A model generated the notes under the pieces. That model did not search any database. It was not told the DNA's origin and worked only from the letters and a program-made list of their open reading frames with translations. From Cardinalis cardinalis (lineage: Eukaryota > Chordata > Aves > Passeriformes > Cardinalidae), in the NCBI GenBank assembly GCA_014549065.1, contig JACDOX010000008.1, positions 6,076,001 to 6,140,000 of the forward strand: DNA of 64,000 bases, read 5' to 3'. Both the position numbers and the translations under genes were made by a program. Below, in pieces: positions 1-14,300 of the stretch (its first letter is position 1; each line of letters opens with the position of its first letter).

Positions 1-3000
1 CATTCAGAATTGTAAGAGGAAATGGTAAAGGTGGTGTAGCAGAAATTCCTGGTTTCAGCAGGTATGGGACTTGATTCTTGAAGGCTGATCTTCCATATTC
101 TGTTACACAGCTGTTTACAGTCACCCATGGAAGTACTAATTGTTCTGCAGGTGTGATCCACAAAACTGGCCGCATTTAACAAAGAGTTATCTACCTATGT
201 ATCTATCTATCTAAAGAAGCTCCTAATCAGTGAGAGACACACATGCAAACACATATTTGTTATGTTTGCAGTACATAAACATAAAATTGCAATTGAATAT
301 GTAAAATACGGTGCTATGGTGTTTCATGTGCTCCAGGAAAAATCTAAGTGGCTGAAATTAAAGAAACAGTTACTTGCTGTCAGGTCTCACTATGATTCCT
401 GCAGTGTTTGCTTCTGGAATTCACTTTGTTTCTTCGCGTTACTTCAGAAATTTCTAATGTTCCCTTATACCAAAAACTTTTTTGCCTTTTATAAAGTGTT
501 GATGCTTTTCACTTCTAAAATACTTTTGCAACTCCTACTTTACTCCTATATTTTTTGCCAAAACAGATTGCTTTGCTTTTGTTGCATACCCTTGTTTTTC
601 TTTTTCCATCTTCTGTAAAGAATTCTCTGTTGCACAGTTTTTGAACATTTAATTTTTTTTTCCTGTCACTGTTTCTAAACAGAGACTTCTTTGCCTTTAT
701 TTAAGGAGTAAGTGAGATTAATGGTTAAGTGATTAGGAATCACCTCATGGTTTTATTTCTCCCCTTTTTAAAGTAGACATTGTGGCATCTATGATCTAAA
801 GGTCAATTCTTTTAAGTTCCCTTGAGCCAAGAGACCTGGCTATATTTTTTCTTCTTGTATCACCACTTTTTGTGAAAGTTACTGCCAGCTCATTAGAAAA
901 AGAAACTTGTCACCAACTAGTTATTTATTATCAGGTGTGGAATATCCTTTAAAGTGAAAATGAACTAGTCAATGTAATTAACTATAGCAGCACAGTAAAA
1001 TTTCAACTATGCCTAGATTCTCATGGAAAAGGCAAGATCATATCTTTCATAAGACATATTTGGACATCACACTTTAAATTATGTAGTTTGTAGAAGATTT
1101 GTATGATAGAAAATATAGAACTGTATTAAACAACAGATTTTTGAGATTTAGTTTGAAATATTAGATGCCTGAAAGAATTTTTGATGGTTAGAAACCTTTA
1201 AAGGTGAAAAATTATTCTAAAATTTTAAGTTGTTTGGTTTTTGTATTTTAAGGTCAGTTTTAGTAAAACAAACAAGAAAGAGCAGCACTTGGTCCTGTAA
1301 AAAATGCTAATTATCAAGTGTCTTTATTTCAAGAGCCCTTAAAAACAGCTTGTAATCTTCTAATAAAATGCACTATACAATTGTACACTTTATACAAATG
1401 TGGCTCTTTTGGGGGAAATAGCTGTTTTACTTTAAACTAGAAGTAGAGGTGGTACAAATATTACGTACTACAGTGCAAAAAAGTGGACAATATCTTTGTC
1501 TGAAAGGGAAGAAGCTTCAGAACATGAAATAGTTGCAAACAAAGTTAATTACTATAAAATGCATTGGAAGAAATACTGGCTAAAGTAGAAACTCGAGTGA
1601 AATTACATTTTACTCTGGCTTTGCAGGGAGATAAGTAGCATTTGTCATTACATCAAAAAAGGGGGAAATTAATATAGTTTATGTTATGCTGGAAGGGCAA
1701 GTAGTGTTGTGAGTGCAAGATGAATGGCAGGAAGAAACTTGGTGTTTCAAAGGTGAATGATGTACAATAGAAAATATAAACTGACCTGAGAATAAAGAAA
1801 ATAGAAATTGCTTAGCCAGTTTAGTAGCTGGGAACAGAGTGTGCCTCCACAGTGTGTCTACTCCAACTGTGATGGCAATTTGGGGTAGTCTTCCATCTAC
1901 CTCATTAGCCCTTGAAAGCCACACAAAGCCTAAGAGGCTATTTCAGGGTGAGTTTTTCTTTTTGGCCTTCATTGATGCATTCCACTTTATAAAGGATACT
2001 TAAATATTTTCTATGATGGGTACTAGAACCTAGTTCTTATAGGTGAGTGTTCTTGTCATTTCACTGGGAGCAAGTGTGTGTATATGCCTCTTCTTCCTGC
2101 CATTCTCTCTGTTCAAAGGTCCTGGTGACCTCAGGGAGCTGCTTGGTAGAGTCCTTTTCTTTCTTTCTCAGAGTACTTACCCAGAAACTGTTTTTTCAAT
2201 GTGATGCTTGGTAGTGCATAAGATGTTCTTGTTCTTTAGTATTTTGTTCTAGGTAGCACCTTCCTGGCAATAAAAATAATAGGCAAAGGTCATACTTTAC
2301 TTCTCTGCTGATTTAATTATATTGCACCAGTTACTAATAGCAGGCTTGGATCCAAGAATGTTAATTTTAGGACTATAACTCAAATGTGTGTGACTAAAAG
2401 GGGCTAAAATAGATGTTGACATTGTAGTAGTTTAGAAGCTTATAATTACTGAAATAGTCACTCATTTCAGACAGCTTGAAACTCTAAGGGATGCCAGCAT
2501 TCATGATCATCATGCTTATGAATATACCTCCCGTATGGGTATATATATTCTACTGACCTGCTTCACTGTCACTTAGAAGAAAGTATGGTTTTGCTTTTTT
2601 GGCTTATTTTGATAGGTTTGTTAAATATGCAAGCAATTACTTCAGTGGTGAATGCATAAAATAGTTTTTCTATCATAAGTCAAGTATTTTTTTGAGTGTT
2701 TCCTTTTTACTTTGGTGATTCTTCTTTGTTCTTCATTTCTTTCAGAGCTTTATTGCTCGCTATTTTAATAATTACTAGCATGGATGTTTCTGTATGAGAA
2801 ACTAATATTTCATACACTCACACATGATTTTATTTTCTTCTGAAGGAAAGAAATTTCTGGTCTACAGTCCTTCCATTTGTAGATAAATATTCTTCCTGAA
2901 ATTATTTGTGTATGTGGACTTCCTGCAATTGTTGATAATATCACTTCTTACCTGTTATACACAGCACCAAAATTCTATTAAAAATGTAAAGTTGCATCAG

Positions 3001-5130
3001 TTAAAAAAGGAAACTTGAACTCAAAAAATAAGAGAGAAAAATGTGTAAGTTATTGGTTTGGGAGTGAGAAAGTCTCAGGCATAAAAACTTACATCAGATT
3101 ATGTTGTCTGTTATGAAAAAAGGCCTGCAGGTAAGAGAGGCATTTTTGATGTTGTCAGTTTTGGTTTTCCAGTTGCAATACAGATTCTGTGTGCTACCAA
3201 CAAAGACCAGTTTAATCTGGCTTAGTTGTGGGCACATGATCACATACATGTTGAATACTCAGAGCGTGCTAAGGGTATACATGCTGAGTTTATGCTTTAA
3301 TAATAACTTTATGTTGGCTTTGGCTGCAGGACAGACAGTGTGTGATTAGCTGTAATACCTACTGGTGTGCTGGTGTGAAGGTAATTTGTCAAAAGAATTT
3401 GAGCTGATCTACACTAGTAGTGAATTTATACTGGAGCAGCACTTTGCATCATACAGCTCTAGTTTTCCTACACCTGGTACTAACAGGCTAGAGCTGGACT
3501 TTATGTGTTATGGATCCATAGCCTCATTAATTTTCTGTGTGTATTAAATTGCAAAGAACTCCATACAGTGCTTGCACAGAACCTTGCAACATATATTTAT
3601 CATACAGATATTTCAGTAAATAAGAAATAATGGATTTGAAGTAATTAAACATGTAACAGCTCTTTCCATCTTCATTTTCAGTTTAAATTAAACAACAGTT
3701 TGCTTTGATCCTGCTTGGCTGACAACACAAATTTGTGTAGATGTATATATGTGTGTGTGTGTTATAAAAGGGGGTTTACTGCGTGAATCTATTTATTTTT
3801 GTTATTTAGAAATATTGCTGAAATGGAAATTTTGTATGTCAAGGTTATGTTTTATCAAAAGCTTGCTCTTAAATATCTATTTATTTCTGAGTTGTAAGTA
3901 ATTAAATTTTCATGTACCTTGTCTCCTCATTTGCTGCTTTTATGAGACACTGAAAATACTTTTTTTTTTCCAGTTCCAAGTCAGCTATGCATTGTGAGAA
4001 CTGAAGCTTTAGTATTGACACAATTAAAAGATACCTTTTCCTTAGAAACGGAAATGCTTGCTAGATGCTCTTGCTCTCCAAAGGATATAGGTTAGATGTG
4101 CAGTGGTATAAAACAAAAAGTCACCTTCATGAAGTATGTAGCTTGCAGAAAATTTCCTTGTCTCTACTCTTCATGGTTTTCTTTAACTGTAATTGGAACA
4201 AAGAATTGCAAACTATGTATAGCAATCTCATTTACAGGTATTTAAGTGTGTCACCATTAGATATTTATTCAATACTGGAAAAGGTCCTGCAAAAAAACAG
4301 TGGATTTTAGCTTTATATATCAAAGCTATAGGTTTATTAGAATAATCAATAAGCAATTAAAAAATGTATTTTGTCTAAAATTAATAGTTTGGAAGAGTTT
4401 ACAGTTCCTATTCTTTTTTCTTACCTCTTATCTAAATGCCTTCATTAATGTAGTTCAAGATGAAGCAGTTGTTCCTTGATTGTCCAGGCCATTGAATCCT
4501 CCTTGTTTGGTCCCATATTTGGGAAATTTTGTCAGAATTGTTTAGTAATAATCTTACTGATTAATCCTGTCAGGGGTAGTTCTTAATGTATGCTGCTATT
4601 GGCACAGCTGAAAAGCCTCCAAAGGGTGTATAAGCTGTAAATGTAGTAATCTCAGAGACAGATATGATGTTGTGCGGATGTGCTAAGTGTTTGAAAGGAT
4701 CATCCAATGATCAACTAGCCAGTTATCAACTGATGTACACAATGTCCTTGAAACAGACTCTGTTAGTTTATTAAATTTAAAGCCCTACAAGCCCTAGATT
4801 GTTACTGACCCGTTATTATGGTTGCAGAGGTTGGACTTAAAGAATCTGATTTTATTTTCCAACCTAAATGATTCTATGATTCTAAGACTGAGTGAATGAA
4901 GAGTCCAGCTAGAGAAATGATAATTACTCTTGATTTTGATACTGGATTTTTGAAAATGGATGATGGAAAATGTGAAGATTAGACTTAAGACACCTCTTAA
5001 ATTATGACCTTTCAGCCTTTTAGGGAGTTGTGAATATGGTTTTTGAGGGAATGCATATGGGCGAGACATAAACAAGAATTATTAAAATATATTCAACCTT
5101 ATTTTCTTCCCCGCCATGTTGTTCTCACAG
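1..5130 (+). other. TTBK2: TTBK2 intron (partial, upstream end outside window)
   Basis: This AT-rich stretch ends at a good splice acceptor (pyrimidine-rich tract then CTCACAG, 5124-5130). I saw no open frame with TTBK2 kinase or linker similarity. The contents are simple: a short (TATC)n run near 196-213, a (GT)n run near 3743-3760 and a CR1 3' tail near 4800-4886. Assignment to TTBK2 follows from the exon immediately downstream. Small unrecognised exons cannot be excluded. Confidence 0.6.
4800..4886 (+). mobile_element. CR1 LINE 3'-end fragment
   Basis: The stretch reads like a decayed CR1 3' end in sense orientation: GAGGTTGGACTT, then CCAACCTAAATGATTCTATG followed by ATTCTAAG. The terminal ATTCTATGATTCT repeat is the hallmark of avian CR1. 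It lies inside the TTBK2 intron. The 5' boundary is blurred by divergence. Confidence 0.7.
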
Positions 5131-5379
5131 CTCAACTCATGTCATATGCTGCATTTCTCCACTCCAAGAATTTCAAGTCCCATCCTCCGCACCATGAGCC
5201 CTATAGCCTATCTATCCATCCACTCGGACCCTCTGAGGGAGGCTGCTCTACCCAGGAGTCAGTCAGCTGAGAGCCACTCCTCTTCCTCCCGCTCAACTGG
5301 CCGTAGGCAGCTTCCTGTCATTCCCTGTGGCAGCAAGCTCCCCCCTGTCATTCGCATCTCAAAAGCACAACCTGAGCAG
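5131..5379 (+). CDS. TTBK2: TTBK2 83-codon exon, phase 0/0 (possible cassette exon)
   Basis: The acceptor TTGTTCTCACAG precedes 5131 and the donor CAG|GTGAAT follows 5379. The frame is open for exactly 249 nt and reads LNSCHMLHFSTPRISSP at the start and VIRISKAQPEQ at the end, with a Ser-rich centre (RSQSAESHSSSSRSTGRR). The donor phase joins cleanly to ITIPRPSV of the next exon. Both ends are phase 0, so skipping would keep the frame. From memory, the human protein has a different sequence (ending EGPLTA) directly before ITIPRPS, so this exon may be alternatively used or lineage-variable. The preceding exon is not in the window. Confidence 0.8.
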
Positions 5380-8300
5380 GTGAATAAGCCTTGACTTCAT
5401 AGAAGTGACTGCGTTGTAGCGGTCATCTGTAACGTTTAACATTTTCAGTTGCTCTGCACAGTCTGGTGGTAGGCATATGCTAGTCATACTGCTATACACA
5501 GCATCCTAAAAATGTTTTGAAAAATCAAGTTGGGGAGTAAGAATGGATCTTTTCCAGGAATAGAGTTGGGAATACTCTGTGAGGAAGATAATACTGTCCC
5601 ACTTAGAAGAGGGGAATATTTAAGGAGCTGTTATTCAGGTTAAGATCTGGAATACAGAGCATCTTTGGATGTTCTTGAAGACAGATTTACTTCCTCAGAG
5701 ATTTTCTCTTGAAATAAGATAGGATTATAAAATCTAGAAAATTTTTTTTTTTGTTTAATTTAAAGCTAAGAAGAATGGATTCCTATAATCACAGTACTAG
5801 CTGAATTTCAAATTGGGAGCACATATTAAAATTTTGACTGTCCTAAATGATTTTAATGTGACAAAAAGGGATCTAGAAATAGTCAGATTATTTATTTGGA
5901 AATTAGCAAATAATAAAACTTTCCCCTGCTTACAGTATAAAATAAAGATGGCAGTTATCAGGGGTCAGAGGTAATGAAAATGCCACTAAAGAAAGGGGAC
6001 TTTTTGTAGTTTTGTTTTTCCAGTTTCATTTCAATATGAAAGATGAAGGCTTGCAGTCATTGTTGAAATTAAGTGTAATTTTTGTATTACAAAAATAATT
6101 TTTGTATCACAAAAATATTGAGATCTCCTAAGTAGTGTGAGTTTGCATTGTTGGGTAAAGCAGTATGACATAGCATTAATGCATAAGACAAACATATCAT
6201 CATCATTTTACCATAAATGTTTCATTTGGATTATACTTTGTGTTGCCTTTCATTTCCAATGTGTTTTTCAGTATAAAAAGTTCTATATTACAGTTTTTCT
6301 TCTTTCAGGGAAGAATGAACAGGAGTATTGATATTAAAAGTAATTAATTAAGCTTAGTTACTTTCAAAATTTTGTAGGCCCATTGGTATATGATAACAAG
6401 GCAAAATCCTGACTGTTTTTTAGCTGAATATAAAAAAAAAATCTGTGTTTGATGTGTAAAAACAAACAGTAGCTCCCCGATGTTCATGATTGTGAACTTG
6501 ATGAGGATACCAAAATACCACATCTTCATGATGGCTGACATACTTATTAGGGAAAGGGACCTAGGGGAAAATAACTCATTAGGAGTTATTTTTTGGCATT
6601 GGTTTGTATCCTAGGATGCAAGATGATCTTAATTTCTGGTTGTTGGGGTTTTTTTGGGGTTTTTTCTTGTTTGGTCCCTATAGCTACGATATAAGTTTTT
6701 CAATCAGAATCTATTGCAGGTGTAATTAGCAAACTTAGTAAAATGTGCATAATGCTCAGAAAAAGCAAGTTGGCACAGAGGATCTTCTCTGGCTTCCTTA
6801 GTACCCAAAAAATAAATGCAGCTGCAATATTAATAAGGGCTGCAAAGTGATGTACTTTGTCATGTGAAGAAGACCTGGCACTGTGCCAGGTGCTGCTGCT
6901 CAGTGGAGTGAACATTAAGCTGCTTCTTTCCTTTTACCTGGTAAGTGCTTGACTGCTGTGTTGCTTTTTGAGCTGTGATTTGAAAGTCATAACTGTGTTA
7001 AGAATGATCTGTTTTTCATTTTCTATGGAAACTACAAGCATGTGATTGTTTAGTTCATTCCAACAATGAAAGCCTCATATACTTTATGGCTCACTGAAGA
7101 ATTCAAAAACTTTTGCAAGTCCTTCTCTTTTTGACATACTTTAAATATTTAAAAGATTTTTAATGTCATTCATGCTAATCTGTACAAATATTTGATACTG
7201 AATATATTTTCATGTCTTTCCTGTTGTCTGCAATTTGGTTCAGCATTCATAACTAATGAATTGTAGAGGTCAGGGATCTGTACTGTTGAATTTAGTTTCA
7301 TGTATTAAAAAAATAAGAAATGATACATTTGTTTCTGAAATCAAGCAAAGTGACTTTCTTTCCAGATTTTTGATGAATGAGGGTTCAGGAGTTCTAACCT
7401 ATCTTCCTGTACTTTGGTATCAGATAGAGCAGGTAATGAAATCTCTGTATATTTTCTACACACTAGTGCAGATGTAGGTTGGTCTATATTTGCTGAATAG
7501 AGGACTCCTGTCTTGCCATACATAAATTATGAAAGAGAATTGGAGTGTTTTGCTTCCGCTCTCCTTAGTTACTCAACTTGCAGCATAAAGACAAGGGTGT
7601 GGCAGCATTACAGCTCTCAAAAAAACCTGATGAATTCTTTGTATTTGGGTCTGAAAAGTGTGTCTGGAGTGCTGTTGGTATCCTTCTCATCTACGGCATG
7701 GTCAAATTGTACAGCAAACCCTCTTGAAACCTAACATTTTTCTTTCTTTCTGCAATTTTTCCAACCAGATGAGTTCTCTGCTCATTTAGAGAGCTGCATT
7801 GGGTGTTGTGTGAGGTCAGTGGTAAAGGTGACATGAGTGCAGCAACTACTGGCCAGGGCTGTGTGTGAAGATACTGCTTAAGTAGTTGTAGTGCTAAATG
7901 TGCAGGTGTGTCTTAAGAAACAACCAAAATCAGTGAGTGCAGATTTTTATCTCTGGTTTCTCTAATTCTCCAGTAAGATAGTGAACACCTCTTTTAGCCA
8001 CAGCAGCAATCTAGGATACTTCTAAACTCAGCAATCTAGAAAACTTCTATAATATGATACAGCCCTTAACAAAGGTGGATTCCAGTTTTGTCATTCAGGT
8101 GTATTTTCTTTTTTCAGTGTGCTTAATCAGGTATGTGCTGGGAGGCTAATTCAAATTTAATTATTTTATGGTTATTCATTGTGTTAGGGAAGGCGAATCT
8201 GTGTCTCTCAGGTTAAGCAATTAGAATTAGTTGGCACTTATACAAATATTTTCTGTCTTCAAATTCAGATATTTCTACCGTACTGGAACATTTAAAAATT

Positions 8301-11300
8301 ATTTTTTAATTATATACTTTATAATTGTAATTGTATACTATATAATACTATATAATTAGTTACAAAATGCTCTGAAATCTTCCCACACAAGAAGCTATGG
8401 AAATGCAAGCCATCGATTTCATATTCATATCCAAGATGAGAAATAATATACTGATCTGAGTTGAAAAGTTAAGTTTGTCTGTAGAAAATAGGTTCCAATT
8501 TCAGATTTTACAGAGTTGTTATGCCTCTTGTTATCTATCCTGATGGAAACTATATGGAGTCAGCGTGAGGTTTAAGTTAGGTTCTTCCCTGTTTCATTCA
8601 AGGCAGAAATGCAAAGAGTTAGTCCAGCTTGTAGCGATGAGAACTGTTTGATTCACAGAGATTTGATTTTGTTAAGTAGGGAAATGTGCAGATGTTTACC
8701 ATCTCATTAATGACAGGGTATTTGTTAATAACTGTTAATTTTTCAATAAATTTTACCCTGGCTTATTCACATTCTTTTAAGCATCTGGATTTTATATTGA
8801 CAATGATGTTTCTAGAAAAATTTTCTTCTTTACTCTTTCTAATGCAAACAAGTAAAAATTTTTATTTTTTACTTTTATCCAAGTGTCAGAGGAAATTGCT
8901 TGATACATAGAAATCTAAATGCTGCCTTTTCAGAGCAGTCTACTGTTTAAAGGAAATTCTTCAGGCATACTTTTTTCTCATCTGCCTTTGGTGTAAAGAA
9001 GAACTAAATAGTACAGCATGTTAAATTCTTCCAATGGAAACTTTCCACATTGTAAATTAAGTCATTTAAGAGTTGAGGACAAGCAGTCAGGACAAATGAC
9101 TTAATTTTTCCTGAATAGTGTGTTGCTGTAGAGAAGATTTCCATTTGTAGTGACAGAACCATTTTGGCCATTCTGCTTCTGCAGGTTTCTCTACTAGGAG
9201 CAGTAGAAAAGTGATGAAGGTCTGGACTGAGCAGTGGTAATAGCATCTGCATACATTGAGTCAAAAAACCCCAAACATACAAAAAGTTATAATTGTTTTA
9301 CATGTTTGTGTTTCTGGCATCAGCAATGCTTTTATGATTCCCAAAATTTGTAATCACAAGTTGCAGTTATTCTTGTCTGTCCTTGAAGTTATCTTTTTTT
9401 TTTAAATTATTCTTTTAAAATACCAATCCTATTCAGAACATGTATGATTTATTACATTCTTCTAACATCATAATTTCATTAGCATAAAATAAGTAAAGAT
9501 GTTTCAGGAAAGCTAAATGGTCTGTGGGATTTCCCATGGAGAGCTGATTAACTCTGGGGTCAACAATTGTTTCCATGATGACACTTTGTAATATAATCAT
9601 CTTGAAATAAATAGGTGATTATAGCTCAGGACATAATGACTAATGTTTGTTTCTCCTGTAATTAAGTTATAATTGATCTAATTAATGTAATTAATGTTGT
9701 GCCTGTAGATAAGTCTACATACTGTCTACAGTATCATCCAGAAGATAATCTTTAATTTAGATGTATTTATTTCTTAAAATAATTGTATTCTATTATTAAA
9801 ATCAGATATGATTCTAGTGCAACTGTAATTACAGGGAAAAAAATTCTCACCTCTGAACTGTGCATTGAGGCAAATCAAGGCCTTCTTTAAAAAGAACCAT
9901 TTCTTTGGAACTCAAGAAAAAAACTACAATACTGACCATTTTAATAGCATTATCACAGGAGTATTATGTGAGTGTTATGAAATAATAGTCTATAAGTGCT
10001 TCTGCTTTCAATTTCAGCAGTAAATTTCAAGAATGTTCTTCAATTGGTTTATGCATTATATAGAAGTAATTTCAAATTGAATGAGTACCTGTTTTAGTCA
10101 TGTTACCAAATTATTTAGTCACTTTTTAACAGTCACAGTCATTCTCTAAAAGGAATCAAATTACTATTTTTAGATCAATCAGTATTTGGCCTGTGTAGGA
10201 TATAGCTTTATGTTAGAACAAAAAAAAAAAAAAAATCTAATTTTGTCTGGTAAGTGGTGTGGGAATAACTGAAAAGTGAAGCTGTTTAAAGAATTCAAAA
10301 GTTAAGCCATGGCTAATAAGCCTTAGAGAAAGACTGTACACAAGATCTCTGTGTTCTTTATCCTCAAAAGCTACCTATCACATTAGACAATTTGGAAACA
10401 CAGTTGTCCATTTATAGCTCTGTATTTTATTCCACCCTCTTCCCATTTCTCACAACCTCCATGTAAATCAATGCCAAAATTAACATTATAGAATAAATAA
10501 TATATCTGAAGAGTAGTGGAGAGCAACAAATGCCTCTTAATATGTTACTTCTCTTTAGTCTAGGATTAGGGCCTGCCACATGTGAGTTTTTACTAAAAAA
10601 TGGTGTCCTGAGGCCCAGCAGTTCCTACAAATGCCTGCAATGCTTGCAGTACTATATATATGGGGCTATTGATAAGGGTTCAGTATCAAAATTTAGTCTA
10701 GTGTTCCATAACACACTGAATTACAGCCATATGTTTCTCCTGTTTATCCCCATATTAGTCTATTTGTAGAAACAGCCAATATACTTTAGTAAACTTATAA
10801 TTAATTATCTTTTACTTCCCTGCTGTGAGCTTAATCTGGGAATAGAATGTAAGGGATACAAAGGATTACACTCTAGAAAGTCAGTAGGAGTGATAGTAGT
10901 AGGTAGGGAGGATTTTGGGAGGTGGGTCTGTTCTGAACAGGAAGTTGTGAGCTATCTCCCAAGATGTGAGGTGTAGCAGTGGTTTACTTGTGTGAGAATG
11001 TCACTGGCAGTAAATTACAGGACAGTGCATTATATACCCTTGGCTTTTTCATACAGTCTACAGTTCAAATTTCTTTGCAGAGGCATAATATTCTGCAAGG
11101 AAATAGAAAGTAAGTGATGTAAGTAAAGAAAAGCTGATGAAGTAAGAGGAAGCTGGTGAACTGGAAAGATTTAGGGAGATTTTTTGGTCTTGCAAATCAG
11201 AGTTGCACTTGCAGGCTTGTACTAATATTGGTTTTGTTCCTGCTGGCTGTAGAGCTAACCATAGGTGAAAAAGAAGCAGGGAAAAGAGAAAAGATGTGAG

Positions 11301-14300
11301 GGGTTTATTCTCCTGGATACAAAAGCTTCAAGGTTTACAAAGGTAGCAAAGAGGTTCTGAAGAGTAAACTGATTAGGTAAAGTGTCTTCAGAATGTCCAG
11401 TAATATAATGATGATGTATTAATATGAAAAATTCCGAATAATGAAAGGATTAGCAGGAGACAGATCTGCACACCATGTCTCTGAGAGGCGCAAAGTCCTG
11501 ACAGCCCTTGACATGCAGAAGTATCAGACATCATGAGTGGAATGAAGAAGCTATTGCTGATATTATAAAATAATCCATATTCACACCATTATGTCTTTCA
11601 TTTAGCAATTTTGCAGAGCTAAACTCAGTACTTCATTCCTCTACAATTAGCTGTATATGTACACAGAGGCATTCATGCAAGCATATCGCTTACTATTTCA
11701 CCTTGTCAAAGGTTTAAAAGGAGGAAAGTTTATCAGATGCCACAGAGGATGTCTGAGAGATATTTATGTTGTTGTTTTGTTCTTTTTCCTTCTTGACATC
11801 CCACTTACTCTCATAAAATTTCCTGGAGAAATGCAGGATAATTTCTCATCTTGGTTCAAGTGTGAATTTGAGGAAACAGAAAGGAATTAAGAAAATATTT
11901 AGGGAAGGTCAAAAGATTCAAGACTATGGTGGCAGTAATTTCATTGAAATATTTTGGAGTGAAAGGAGAACCTTGAATTCATTGTTCCATGTATTGTCTC
12001 AGCCATTTTTAGTGATCTATTGTGTTACATAACTCCTGTTGAAGTATGGGAGGGAATTGCGGAATCAGGGTTATAAACTAGTTATCATGTTGAGTTGAAA
12101 GATACGATTGTAAGTTGTATTCTCCATATTTTACTTAGATGAATTGTAATCTTTGTTGCTTAGGTTCAGTGTTTTACATAATTGGCATAATTAACCATAA
12201 AAATCTCATAGAATAATAGTGTATTTACTTGCACAAGAAATAAAATATGAGGATTATTTATGACTACCCATTTAAATTTCTTGAACATATAGGTGAAGTG
12301 TCAAGTCCATCAGGGATATAATCTAGTTCTTGTACTTTGAGAAGACCAATAAGAGGTTTATTGACCATGTGAGAAAACAAATTTTTTTTCTTAGTGAATA
12401 AAAATCAAGAAAGTGATATATGTGTCCAAAAAGTCTTTTCTGAAAGTTTGAATTATTCAGTAGTACCAGATCTTTAATTGATACTTAGTCATCCAGTATC
12501 CTTTTCTTTTCTCCATTTGTTCAATGTTTCTTTTTCACAAATAGCTCCTGCCTATTTGATAGTAGGTGGTTCAACGAGCCTAGTCTCCTCTTTCTTGCAT
12601 GTAAGGGTTAAATCTCTATGGCCAAGATGTGCTGGAAAGACTAGAAAATTCTCTCTCCAGATGTGGCAAAGGATATGAAGTCTATTGAAAAATGTAAATT
12701 AACTTCATATCAGAGCTGCTTTCTTCTAGCAAAGAATTGATGTATGAAAGAGGTGTCACAAGGAAAAGAGAGTTTTAATGTAAATGTATTTGAGCAAAGG
12801 AGGATTTAAATGCAGTTGCAGTTCTTCTGGAAATATATCAAATAGATAAATACCCTTCTCAAAGCAAATGCCTAAGGTTGTCTCATCTCTGTAAGTTGAG
12901 AGGACCCCCCAATCATTCTATTCTGAGGGAAGTCATCCTTCAGATATGTGGAAGATAACTCTGGTGTTTTAATCCTGAGTTACTTGGATGGGCAACTAGA
13001 TTAGCTCATCCAGTGAAAAGTTTGAAAAAGGAAATACTTACACGTCCTTATTTTTGGGATGCATCTGCAGCCCTGGAGAACAAGGTACTGAAACAAGCTG
13101 TTGAAATAAGACAGAGCTCAGTGGTCATCAAATGTTCAAGTGAGCTCTCCAAAATTTGAACCTCCTCTTCCAAGGATAATATTGCATTAAAATTTCCTGA
13201 ATGCACTTTTACCCAGATTGTAGATCAGAATTTTTAAGTAAGCTGATGATTTTTGTCTGACTGGCCAAAATAAATCCCTCTGTTGTATGAAAGCAAGTCC
13301 TTCAATGTGGCTACCTTGAGCAGTGTTGTCTTGAAACAAATTCCTATGTCTGTATGAAAACCTATGGGACAGTTCCCCTGTTTCATAGACCTTTTTGTTT
13401 TTATTTTTTTTCCTTCAGTTTTTTCTTTTTTCTTTTCTGTGCAGAGTTCTCTCTAAACTGTTTTTTAATACTCAAGATTTAGGCACTAAATGATCTAATC
13501 ATGGAAAGGTGCTTTTAAAGACAATTCTATTTCCTCTGTTCTTTCCGTAGCTGAACTGATGTTCTTGGATTCTCTCAGAAGAAGTCTTTTGCACTAAGAA
13601 ACATTTCACCAACTCAAAAGGGAAATAGCATTTCTTTCAGATGAAAGAACCTGGACTGAGAGTAAGAGGAGATGAGGAGGACTGTTTTGCCCAAACTAAG
13701 TAACCTCAGATTTTTGCTCAATGTACCATTTTAATTCAACAAAGATGGAGGACTGTATTGGCCCAAACTTGAGAACAAATTATAAAGGAGACAAAAAGTA
13801 GACTCTTACTGCAGGTCTCTATGTGATTTTTTTTTGTTTGGTTTGGTTTCTACTGCCAGTAGTACCAAAGTACTAAGCTTACTAGACTTCTTGCACAAGC
13901 CTAGTAAGCTCAGCACTGTGTATAATTTCTCTAACAAAATCAAGTAAAATCTGTATTATAACATAGCAGAATGCTAGCAACACTCCACTTGCTGTCTCTT
14001 TTACCAGTAGTGAATCAAGAAAGTGCCAAACTCAGACTCCAGTTTCCCCTTTCTCTTGAGTACAGATTCTGTCAGATTCATGAAGCTATAGGATAGAAAC
14101 ACAGAACTCTCTGTCCATGTAGAAAAAGATGTAATGGTATCCCCTTGATTTTTAATTTTTTTTTTTTGCTGTTTAGACCAACTTACTCCAACCAATATCT
14201 ATAAGCCAGAATGTTGGACTCCTCTTAATGTGAGAGTGCATTCCTCCCATGTCTCCAGAGACAAAACTTGTGTATGTGCTCTCTCACCCTCTCACCTCAT

